NCBI RefSeq assembly: GCF_009826895.1
Contig: NZ_WUMV01000002.1
Span: 434,001 to 498,000, forward strand
Length of the DNA: 64,000 nt
From: Stappia sediminis
GTDB lineage: Bacteria > Pseudomonadota > Alphaproteobacteria > Rhizobiales > Stappiaceae
Direction of reading: 5' to 3'
Under the pieces are notes generated by a model that made no database searches, was not told the DNA's origin, and was given only the letters and a program-made list of their open reading frames with translations. Position numbers and translations under genes: made by a program. Below are positions 1-7,194 of the stretch, one piece after another (positions within the stretch are counted from its first letter, which is position 1; every line of letters starts with the position of its first letter).

Positions 1-381
1 GCAGGTATGTGGATCAAGGAAGGTCCGAAGGGACATGGCCTTGAGGATCACTATGCAGGTTATCCGCGTGGCGCACTCTTTGGCGCGGAACCCAGCGAAG
101 TAGCCGCCGGCACGCTTGAATGCTGCATGCTTTCCAGATCTGCCTTCGCCGCTGCCGGCGGTTTCACCCGCGGATACCTCGGTACTGAAGAAAAAAGCCT
201 GGACGCCGCCTTGAAGATGCGGCGGGCCGGTGTGTCTTCCATTTGGGTGCCGCAGGTGGAAATGCTGCGTCCCGAGGAAAGATCGGAAAACGGTCAACTC
301 TGGCCGAACCTTGCCAAAAGGGTCGACCGGCAGGCATTCGATCGCCGGTGGTCGCTTGCAATCTCCAACATGAACGGATGA
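1..381 (+). CDS. Glycosyltransferase family 2, C-terminal part (5' end outside window)
   Basis: The reading frame is open from the first base, so the start lies upstream of the window; 126 codons remain before TGA at 379-381. The stretch GGFTRGYLGTEEKSLD, followed by an amphipathic LKMRRAG segment, is the typical C-terminal acceptor-side region of GT-A fold family 2 glycosyltransferases, where a G-G-F-x-E/G motif precedes an acidic loop. It would transfer a sugar during surface polysaccharide assembly on the inner face of the inner membrane. The next glycosyltransferase starts inside its stop codon, so the two are translationally coupled. The substrate cannot be told, and the catalytic DxD part is not visible. 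Confidence 0.6.
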   Translation, partial: AGMWIKEGPKGHGLEDHYAGYPRGALFGAEPSEVAAGTLECCMLSRSAFAAAGGFTRGYLGTEEKSLDAALKMRRAGVSSIWVPQVEMLRPEERSENGQLWPNLAKRVDRQAFDRRWSLAISNMNG

Positions 382-1736
382 AGAGCATGTCCACGAAGCC
401 ATCCGACGTCAGCCGTTCAAAGCCTGAGGACATGAGGGTTCTCGTAATCTCTCACGGTCATCCGGACCTTTCCCTGGGAGGGGCCGAAGTCGCTTCCTAC
501 AATCTCCACAAGGGATTGAACGAACTGGAGGGCGTCCGCTCCTTTTTCATGGCGCGCGTGGGGAGCCCGTATCCGCGCCACAGCGCATCGGCGCTGATGG
601 GGCACCAAGGCGCCGACGACGAGATCCTTTACTTCGCGGACGACTACGATCACTTTCTCCTTTCGAACCGGAACACCGACGATATCCGCAGGGATCTGCA
701 AAGGTTCCTGCGCACGCTGCGCCCGGATGTCGTCCACTTTCATCATTTCATCGGCTTGGGGCTCGAAACGCTCTTTGCGGTTCGCGAAACCCTTCCCGAA
801 GCCGCGATCATCGTGACGTTTCACGAATTCCTTTCCTTGTGCCACCACCACGGACAAATGGTGAAGACGGGCGGCACGAAGCTTTGCAATGCTGCATCGC
901 CGATCGCCTGCCATGGCTGCTTCCCGGATATTTCGCCGGGCGATTTCCTGCGCCGGGAGCGCTTCGTGCAGTCGATGCTCCAGATTGCCGACCACTATAT
1001 CTCGCCAAGCCGGTTTCTTGCGGAGCGCTATATCCGCTGGGGCCTGCCCGGCAATCGCATGAAAGTCATAGAAAACGGCTTGAACATCTCCAGCGAGGCT
1101 GAACCGCGCAGGCTCAGCAGCGAAGAGGACCGGCGTGGACGCTTCGCCTTTTTCGGTCAGCTCACTCCCTACAAAGGGGCCGACGTGCTTCTGGATGCCA
1201 TTGGCCGCGTGCCGGAAACGGCTTGGGGAGACGATGCGAGACTGATGATCTTCGGCGGCAATCTCGAACGCCAGCCGGAATGGTTTCAAAAAAAGATCGG
1301 CGAAAGCATCGAAAAGGCAGGCGACAGGGTCCGCTTTTACGGATCCTACCAGAACTCGGAAATGCCGCGGCTGATGCGCTCGGCGGATTGGGTCGTCATA
1401 CCTTCCGTGTGGTGGGAAAACTCACCGATCGTCATTCAGGAAGCGTTCTTCCATCGCAGGCCGCTCATCTCCAGCAACATCGGGGGAATGGCGGAGAAGA
1501 TACGCGATGGCGTCGATGGCATGCACTTCAGGGTCGGCAGCGCGGAAGACCTCGCGGACAGGATGACCGAGGCACTCACGGAGCCTGACCTTTGGGAAAG
1601 GTTGCGGGCCGGCATCAGGCGCCCGTCCACGCATGTCGAATGCGCCGAGGCGCATTTGGAGCTCTATCGCGGTCTCGTCGAAGGAACATCGGCACTCGAT
1701 GACGACGGAACGCAAGCCATGAAGCAGACAGCCTGA
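378..1736 (+). CDS. Glycosyltransferase family 4 (GT-B fold)
   Basis: Protein of 452 residues starting at ATG 378, which overlaps the previous stop as ATGA; an in-frame ATG at 387 is an alternative. The N-terminal Rossmann half opens with RVLVISHGHPDLSLGGAE, a GT4 pattern with the glycine loop before the acceptor site. The region rich in His, Cys and aromatic residues around 150-200 (VVHFHHFIGLGLE, FHEFLSLCHHHG) is the usual acceptor-binding part. The C-terminal half carries FFGQLTPYKGADVLLDA and the E-x7-E-like nucleotide-sugar segment ENSPIVIQEAF near residue 360. It should be a retaining cytoplasmic glycosyltransferase for exopolysaccharide or related glycan. Donor and acceptor are unknown. 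Confidence 0.85.
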   Translation: MKSMSTKPSDVSRSKPEDMRVLVISHGHPDLSLGGAEVASYNLHKGLNELEGVRSFFMARVGSPYPRHSASALMGHQGADDEILYFADDYDHFLLSNRNTDDIRRDLQRFLRTLRPDVVHFHHFIGLGLETLFAVRETLPEAAIIVTFHEFLSLCHHHGQMVKTGGTKLCNAASPIACHGCFPDISPGDFLRRERFVQSMLQIADHYISPSRFLAERYIRWGLPGNRMKVIENGLNISSEAEPRRLSSEEDRRGRFAFFGQLTPYKGADVLLDAIGRVPETAWGDDARLMIFGGNLERQPEWFQKKIGESIEKAGDRVRFYGSYQNSEMPRLMRSADWVVIPSVWWENSPIVIQEAFFHRRPLISSNIGGMAEKIRDGVDGMHFRVGSAEDLADRMTEALTEPDLWERLRAGIRRPSTHVECAEAHLELYRGLVEGTSALDDDGTQAMKQTA

Positions 1737-1777
1737 CGTTGCTCGTCTTTCCTTCCGGAAATAGGGAGAAGCAAAAA

Positions 1778-2965
1778 ATGACACGAATTTTGGTTATGAT
1801 CCCGTCTGGTGAAGTATATGACCATAATAATGTGCGTTGGTATAAGTATGCGGATGTGCAGAGAAGTATAAATCACTACCATAATATTGGGGATGCGTTC
1901 GTATATGACTCTTCGCTGAAACTGTTGAATTTCGAGAAATTGAGCGTTCTGGAGATCGCCAATCCCGCCATGGAGAACATCGACCGGCTGAGGGAAGAAT
2001 ATGATTATGTCTTCCTGCGCGGGTCGAACTACATCCACAACACGATGAACTGGAGGCAGACCATTCCGGTGCTGAAGCGCCTTGGCTTGCCCGTCCTCGG
2101 TTTCGGTATCGGCGCCCAGGCGCCGGTCAAGGGCAAGCTCGAATTGTCGGACGAAACCAGGACTGTCTTGCGCATGATGGCGGATTCAACGACATCGATC
2201 GGCGTGCGAGGGGCATATTCCGCGCAGGTGCTTTGGGACATCGGTATCAAGAACGTCCGCATCATCGGGTGTCCGACGGCGTTCAGGCGCAACGACCCGC
2301 ATCTGGAGATCAAGCTTCCTGCGCTGGATACGGTGCGCAAGGTCGGATTGACGCTGCGCCGTGAAGTTTCGCCAACCTACGCGCGCGACATCGAGCAATA
2401 TCTCACTTTCCACCGCGAGCTGGTGAAGCAGGTGGCGGGGCGTTTCGACACAACGCTCATGGCCCAGGGGGAAGTGGAAGAAAAGAAACTCGTCTTCGGA
2501 ACGCAGGAACAGAAAGAGGAAGCGGTTGCGGCGCTGAAAGCCAACAAATGGGTGGCGGACTGGTTCTTCGACGAAAAAATAGAGCAACTTTACCGGGAAC
2601 GCCTGTTCTACTCCGACGTCGTCGCAGACTACGAAAACCTCGTGAGACAGAAAGACCTCGTGCTCGGGTACAGGCTGCATGGCAACCTCATGGCGCTTTC
2701 CAACGGTGTGCCATCCGTATATTTCACTTATGACAGCCGAACCGTCGAATTTGCCGAAACGTTTCAGATACCGAGCTTCGATGTCTTTTCCGGCAAGGAA
2801 TTCAGGCTCGAAGACTATTGGGATCAGTCGCTCTTCGACCGCTTCAACCGCGCGTATTTCCATGGATATCGGGAAATGCACGGCTTCCTCCGGGAAAACA
2901 ATATCGATACCGCGATGGTGGATGTGTCGAAAAAGCCGGCGCAGTCCGAGCGAAAGGTTGCCTGA
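1778..2965 (+). CDS. Polysaccharide pyruvyl transferase family protein
   Basis: Protein of 395 residues. The start at ATG 1778 follows an AGGGAG-type ribosome site at 1763-1768; an upstream in-frame start at 1739 gives an unlikely extension. Family marks are LRGSNYIHN, GFGIGAQAPVKG, the VRGAYS segment and the C-terminal GYRLHGNLMALSNGVPSV, where the conserved R-x-H binds the donor in CsaB/PS_pyruv_trans proteins. Members add ketal pyruvate from phosphoenolpyruvate to glycan sugars, although some relatives do other transfers. The first 50 codons are clearly more A+T-rich than the rest of the gene. The next gene starts within the stop codon (TGATG), so it belongs to the same polysaccharide operon. 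Confidence 0.78.
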   Translation: MTRILVMIPSGEVYDHNNVRWYKYADVQRSINHYHNIGDAFVYDSSLKLLNFEKLSVLEIANPAMENIDRLREEYDYVFLRGSNYIHNTMNWRQTIPVLKRLGLPVLGFGIGAQAPVKGKLELSDETRTVLRMMADSTTSIGVRGAYSAQVLWDIGIKNVRIIGCPTAFRRNDPHLEIKLPALDTVRKVGLTLRREVSPTYARDIEQYLTFHRELVKQVAGRFDTTLMAQGEVEEKKLVFGTQEQKEEAVAALKANKWVADWFFDEKIEQLYRERLFYSDVVADYENLVRQKDLVLGYRLHGNLMALSNGVPSVYFTYDSRTVEFAETFQIPSFDVFSGKEFRLEDYWDQSLFDRFNRAYFHGYREMHGFLRENNIDTAMVDVSKKPAQSERKVA

Positions 2966-4149
2966 TGCGGTTTGCGATGGCTGGCATCTGCGCGCTCTAT
3001 CTGCTGGTCTGGCCGGAGTGTTCCCATTCGACGAATTTGGAACCGGCGGTTCGCATAGAGGTTGCCGGTGGCGTCGAAACCGTTTTCGACTGGTCAAAGG
3101 AGGCCTGCGAAAACTCTCACGTTCCCGACACTCCGGCCCGGGCCTTCAGGAAGTCCGATGGAACAGTCGCCCTGATTGCCAGCCACAATGACAACAGGTT
3201 CTTCACCGGCCCATCGCTGGAGGCCCTGCAGCCTGACTGCTCCATCGTGTTCGAGGCGTCGCGATCCGCGGAACTTGCCGAATTCGACGATCTTTCGTGG
3301 ATGTCCGGGCTATATACCCCGGACGGCGAAACGATCTATGTGCTGGCGCATACGGAGCTTCGTGGACACAGAAGCCCCGGATTGTGCCCGGCCGGAAGAT
3401 ACGGCCCCTGTCTGCTCAACACCGTGACAGGCCTCGTTTCCAGGGACGGTGGCAAAACGTTCAAGCCGCAAGGGGGTGGGCCGGCCGTCGTTGCGACCTT
3501 GCCATACCCATACCCGACGGACCGGCCGCGCCGGGTCGGTTATGCCAATCCGACCAATATCATCGAACTTGACGGCTGGCATTATGCGGCGATGTTCGCC
3601 GATCGATATCGGGCACAGAAAAGGGGCGTCTGCATCATCCGTACCCGTACGTTGGAGGATCCAGCCTCCTGGCGTGCGTGGGACGGTTCGGGCTTCAATG
3701 CCCGTTTCGTCAACCCTTTCGAAGGCCTGGTTGAAGATCCCGAGGCGCATGTGTGCGAACCGGTATCGAGCAAATACCTGGTGCGCATGATTGGCGGACT
3801 GTCGCTGCACGAGGAAACCGGGACGGTCGTGGCCGTATTCGGCGACCGGCGCAAGGGGAAGGACGGCGAACGCATATCTGGCTTCTATGTCTCGACTTCC
3901 AGAGACATGATCAACTGGAGCGAGCCCCGCCTCATCATGCGCTATGCGCTGCTTTGGGAAGACGATTGCAGCAAACCGAAATCCTACTTCTATCCTTCGC
4001 TTCTGGATCCGGATTCCGAGACACGCAACTTCGATCACGCCGATGGCGCGGCGTATCTCTACTTCGTTCGATACAACCTGGAAAGCTGCAAGGTGACCTG
4101 GGATCGCGATCTCGTTCGTGTCCCGGTCAGGGTCGTAACGGCTCGGTAG
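2965..4149 (+). CDS. Exported beta-propeller/sialidase-like protein of unknown function
   Basis: Protein of 394 residues starting in the TGATG overlap with the pyruvyl transferase gene. Residues 1 to about 20 form a hydrophobic export signal (MRFAMAGICALYLLVW), after which a cysteine-containing mature part follows. An Asp-box, SRDGGKTF, lies near residue 160, and a related repeat GFYVSTSRDMINWS lies near 310. Such repeats are typical of sialidase-like and glycosidase-like five- or six-bladed propellers. Several cysteines (for example CPAGRYGPCLL) suggest disulfides in the periplasm. It could modify or bind the polysaccharide made by the neighbouring enzymes. I do not recognise a characterised homologue, so no enzymatic activity is assigned. 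Confidence 0.6.
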   Translation: MRFAMAGICALYLLVWPECSHSTNLEPAVRIEVAGGVETVFDWSKEACENSHVPDTPARAFRKSDGTVALIASHNDNRFFTGPSLEALQPDCSIVFEASRSAELAEFDDLSWMSGLYTPDGETIYVLAHTELRGHRSPGLCPAGRYGPCLLNTVTGLVSRDGGKTFKPQGGGPAVVATLPYPYPTDRPRRVGYANPTNIIELDGWHYAAMFADRYRAQKRGVCIIRTRTLEDPASWRAWDGSGFNARFVNPFEGLVEDPEAHVCEPVSSKYLVRMIGGLSLHEETGTVVAVFGDRRKGKDGERISGFYVSTSRDMINWSEPRLIMRYALLWEDDCSKPKSYFYPSLLDPDSETRNFDHADGAAYLYFVRYNLESCKVTWDRDLVRVPVRVVTAR

Positions 4150-4189
4150 GTTGAAAATCCCACTCTATCAACAGGATAAGGATATCGAC

Positions 4190-5179
4190 ATGAGCGTACT
4201 TGTCACTGGAGGGGCTGGTTATATCGGCAGCCACATGGTCCTTGCGCTTCGCGATGCCGGGCGCGAAGTCGTGGTGCTTGACAATCTGAGCACGGGATTC
4301 CGCGGAGCTGTGCCGCATGACGTACCCTTCGTGGAAGGAAACTGCGGCGACGAGGATCTCGTTAAGTCGATCATTACCGAGCATGGTGTTTCGGCGATCA
4401 TCCATTTTGCCGGTTCCATCGTCGTCCCGGATTCAGTCAAGGATCCGCTTGGCTATTATGAAAACAACACGGTCAACTCGCGGGCGCTTATTGCCGCTGC
4501 CGTCGCCTCGGGCATCGGGCATTTCATCTTTTCCTCCACAGCCGCCGTTTATGGCGAGCCGCCGGAGTGCCCGATCGGGGAGGACCTGCCCCTTGCGCCG
4601 ATCTCGCCTTACGGCACGTCTAAGCTCATGACGGAATACATGCTGAAGGATACCGCTCGTGCGCATGAGATCCGTTTTGCCGCGCTACGCTACTTCAATG
4701 TTGCCGGAGCGGATCCGGAGGGACGCTCCGGCCAGTCTTCGGCGCGGGCGACCCATCTGATAAAGATCGCGGCGCAGGCGGCGTTCGGAATGCGCAGGCA
4801 CATGGAAATCTACGGGGAAGATTACCCGACACCGGATGGAACCTGCCTCAGGGACTATGTGCACGTATCGGACCTGGCGGAGGCGCATCTTCTTGCCCTG
4901 CGCCACCTCGAAGCCGGGGGCGGGAGCCTTGTCTTGAATTGCGGTTATGGCCGCGGATATTCGGTGCGAGAAGTCATCAGCGCAGTCAAACGGGTGTCAG
5001 GGGTCGATTTCGATGTTCGTCTCGCCGAGCGCAGGGCCGGTGATCCCCCTGCGTTGATCGCCCGGGCGGATGCCATTCGCGAAGTGCTGGGCTGGCGCCC
5101 GAAAAATGACGACCTGGACAAGATCGTCGCGCATGCGCTTTCCTGGGAAGGGCAGTTGCAGCGCTCCAACGTCGCTTGA
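4190..5179 (+). CDS. galE: UDP-glucose 4-epimerase (GalE-type)
   Basis: Protein of 329 residues, the usual length for bacterial GalE. The start at ATG 4190 follows the purine-rich AGGATAAGGA and gives the canonical N-terminus with the NAD loop TGGAGYIGS at residues 6-14. The extended-SDR catalytic set is present: SSTAAVYG, and Y141-x3-K145 in SPYGTSKLM. LRYFNVAGADPEG and DYVHVSDLAEAH are conserved GalE substrate-pocket segments. It interconverts UDP-glucose and UDP-galactose (or UDP-N-acetylhexosamines) in the cytoplasm and would supply precursors for the upstream glycosyltransferases. It follows the propeller gene after 40 bp and is probably the last gene of the operon. Confidence 0.88.
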   Translation: MSVLVTGGAGYIGSHMVLALRDAGREVVVLDNLSTGFRGAVPHDVPFVEGNCGDEDLVKSIITEHGVSAIIHFAGSIVVPDSVKDPLGYYENNTVNSRALIAAAVASGIGHFIFSSTAAVYGEPPECPIGEDLPLAPISPYGTSKLMTEYMLKDTARAHEIRFAALRYFNVAGADPEGRSGQSSARATHLIKIAAQAAFGMRRHMEIYGEDYPTPDGTCLRDYVHVSDLAEAHLLALRHLEAGGGSLVLNCGYGRGYSVREVISAVKRVSGVDFDVRLAERRAGDPPALIARADAIREVLGWRPKNDDLDKIVAHALSWEGQLQRSNVA

Positions 5180-5220
5180 GGAGGGCCATTCTCAGACTCT
5201 TGTCGTCGCGAGGGACGATA

Positions 5221-5799
5221 TTACTCGAATTGTTCGAGAAGGTATCCGATTACGCCAAGCGTTTCTTCCCTCGACATGCAGTCGATGGAGAAAAGCTGCG
5301 TGTGTCGGATGCCGGCAATCGTCAGGAATGCCGCCATCGCAAGCTTCGGATTATCCGACTTACTCCGGATTTCCTTGACGATTCTGGCATTTTGCTCGCG
5401 AACGGGATCGAGCAGGCCGGGCTCTTCCGCGATGGCCGCCAGAAATCCGGACGGTGACTGCTCCTTGACGCAGAAATAGTCGCGAAACGTCGTAAGATAT
5501 GCGCGGATGACCGAATTTCGTTTTCCTTCAGCGGATAGGCATAGGCAAGTCTTGTCGAATTGATCCGAAAATTCTTCCACGTGCCGGGCGACCATGGCCT
5601 TCAGAAGATCCGATTTTGTCGGAAAATTATAAAGCAGCCCGCCTTTTGATACGCCCGCGATTTCGGCGACGGCCTCAAGGGAGAAACGCCGCAGACCCTG
5701 GTCGGAAACCACCACCAGGGCAGCGTCGATAATTTTCTCGCGCGAACCGCTTTTCCGTTTGACGGCTGTTTTTCTTGCTGAATTTCGCGTCTGGTTCAT
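5221..5799 (-). CDS. TetR/AcrR family repressor
   Basis: Protein of 192 residues. The N-terminal TetR_N domain (about residues 18-64) has the helix-turn-helix AVAEIAGVSKGGLLYNFPTK. The C-terminal half is the variable ligand-binding bundle. The ATG at 5799 is preceded on the minus strand by GAAGGAAGCGA, a good ribosome site. It is divergent from the RND efflux genes, and a perfect inverted repeat lies in the shared promoter region, so it most likely represses both itself and the pump until a hydrophobic inducer binds. It converges with galE with 41 bp between the two stops. Confidence 0.9.
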   Translation of the reverse strand: MNQTRNSARKTAVKRKSGSREKIIDAALVVVSDQGLRRFSLEAVAEIAGVSKGGLLYNFPTKSDLLKAMVARHVEEFSDQFDKTCLCLSAEGKRNSVIRAYLTTFRDYFCVKEQSPSGFLAAIAEEPGLLDPVREQNARIVKEIRSKSDNPKLAMAAFLTIAGIRHTQLFSIDCMSREETLGVIGYLLEQFE

Positions 5800-5845
5800 T
5801 CGCTTCCTTCGTCGCGTCCTTGCCGGGACCGGACACAGGAGTTGA

Positions 5846-5867
5846 CTTTACCGTCCAGACGGTAAAG
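5846..5867. promoter_or_regulatory. TetR operator, perfect palindrome
   Basis: CTTTACCGTC, two bases (CA), then GACGGTAAAG: the 10-base arms are exact reverse complements. It lies 46 bp upstream of the tetR start codon and 142 bp upstream of the efflux adaptor start. Size and symmetry match operators of TetR repressors sited between divergent repressor and pump genes. A TTGACT hexamer at 5842-5847 overlaps its left edge. Confidence 0.82.
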
Positions 5868-6009
5868 AAACAAGTTCCGTAAGATTAACTACGAAGGTGC
5901 CGTTGAGTTATGGATTTGCAAACGCAGCGAAACATGTGGCGCTGCAATGCGCCTTGACGTTCACGCTGCGCCCCGCTCCTTCCATGCGGAACATCTCTGA
6001 GAAGAACCC

Positions 6010-7194
6010 ATGCTGAAACGCATTCTTGTGGCTTTGTTCGTAATCCTGATCATGGCCGTTTGTGCCGGATTGATCGGGTTCAATTTTTTCCGCGACAAGA
6101 TGATAGGCGAGTACTTCGCCAATATGGAGCGCCCGACCGTTACCGTTTCGACGCTCACCGTGAAAGCTCAGAGCTGGCAACCGGGTATCGAGGCGATCGG
6201 CACGATCGTCGCGCGACAGGGCGTTGACGTAGCGTCGCGTGCGCCCGGGATCGTTCGCGATATCGGCTTCAAGGCGAACGACAAGGTCGAGGAGGGGGAT
6301 TTGCTCGTCCAGCTGGACGACGAGGTCGAGCAGGCGGACCTGATCGCGGCCAAGGCCAACCTTTCGCGCGATCAGCAGGCGTTGAAGCGTGCAGAAGCGC
6401 TTGCGGACCGGGGCGTCAGCGCAACCTCGGTTCTGGAGAATGCAAGAGCGGCACTTGATGCTTCCAGATCGCAGCTGGAGCGCGTGAAGGCGCAAATAGA
6501 ACTCAAGCAGATCAGGGCGCCGTTTACCGGAACGATCGGTATTCCGCGTGTCGATCTTGGTGAATATCTTGCAGTCGGCTCGGTCATTGCCACGCTACAG
6601 GACCTGGAGACGATGAAGGTGGACTTCAGCGTTCCGGAAGTGCAGATCAAATCGCTTCAGCTTGGTCAGACGATCCGTCTTGGTCTTGACGCTGAACATC
6701 TTGACCAGACTGGCGAGATCATCGGCATCGATCCGAAAGCGGATCCGGATTCGCGCCTCGTCGCGGTTCAGGCGGAAGTGGAAAATGCCGACTATGCCCT
6801 GAGACCGGGCCAATTCGCTGCGGTTCGCATCGAGTTGCCGGTCGAAAAGGACATCATCGCCCTGCCGCAGACCGCTGTCGTGATGAGCCTTTACGGTTCC
6901 TACGTCTACGTCGTGCAGGACGCAAACAAGGGAAGCGAAAAATCCGGCGGGGAGGGCAAAGGTTCGAAAAGTCCGGATGAAGCCAACGATCAGACGATGA
7001 AGCTCGTCGCCCGTCAGGTCTTCGTGAAAACGGGCCGCCGATACACCGGCAAGATAGAGGTGACTGCCGGTCTGGAGCCCGGCGACATTGTGGTGACCGC
7101 TGGCCAGAACAAACTTTCCATCGGCAGCCCCGTCAGGATCGACAATTCCGTTGACCCGGCGGCCGAGACGCCGTCCGCCGGAGGCGCGTCATGA
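6010..7194 (+). CDS. RND efflux periplasmic adaptor (membrane fusion protein)
   Basis: Protein of 394 residues with an N-terminal membrane anchor (about residues 5-25, LVALFVILIMAVCAGLIGF). The barrel-sandwich half-motif ARQGVDVASRAPGIV leads into an alpha-helical hairpin at about 105-165 and then the second lipoyl half (KQIRAPFTGTIGIPRVDLGEYL). The beta-barrel and membrane-proximal domains follow. It links the inner-membrane pump to an outer-membrane channel. Near residues 304-327 there is a Lys/Gly/Ser-rich insertion (NKGSEKSGGEGKGSKSPDEA) in the membrane-proximal domain, which is unusual and probably a flexible loop. The stop codon overlaps the pump start (ATGA). No outer-membrane factor gene is adjacent. 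Confidence 0.92.
   Translation: MLKRILVALFVILIMAVCAGLIGFNFFRDKMIGEYFANMERPTVTVSTLTVKAQSWQPGIEAIGTIVARQGVDVASRAPGIVRDIGFKANDKVEEGDLLVQLDDEVEQADLIAAKANLSRDQQALKRAEALADRGVSATSVLENARAALDASRSQLERVKAQIELKQIRAPFTGTIGIPRVDLGEYLAVGSVIATLQDLETMKVDFSVPEVQIKSLQLGQTIRLGLDAEHLDQTGEIIGIDPKADPDSRLVAVQAEVENADYALRPGQFAAVRIELPVEKDIIALPQTAVVMSLYGSYVYVVQDANKGSEKSGGEGKGSKSPDEANDQTMKLVARQVFVKTGRRYTGKIEVTAGLEPGDIVVTAGQNKLSIGSPVRIDNSVDPAAETPSAGGAS

Noticed and set aside
417-1289. A 290-codon minus-strand frame inside the GT4 glycosyltransferase gene
   Set aside because: No ribosome site, no family features; mirror of the real gene's codon use.
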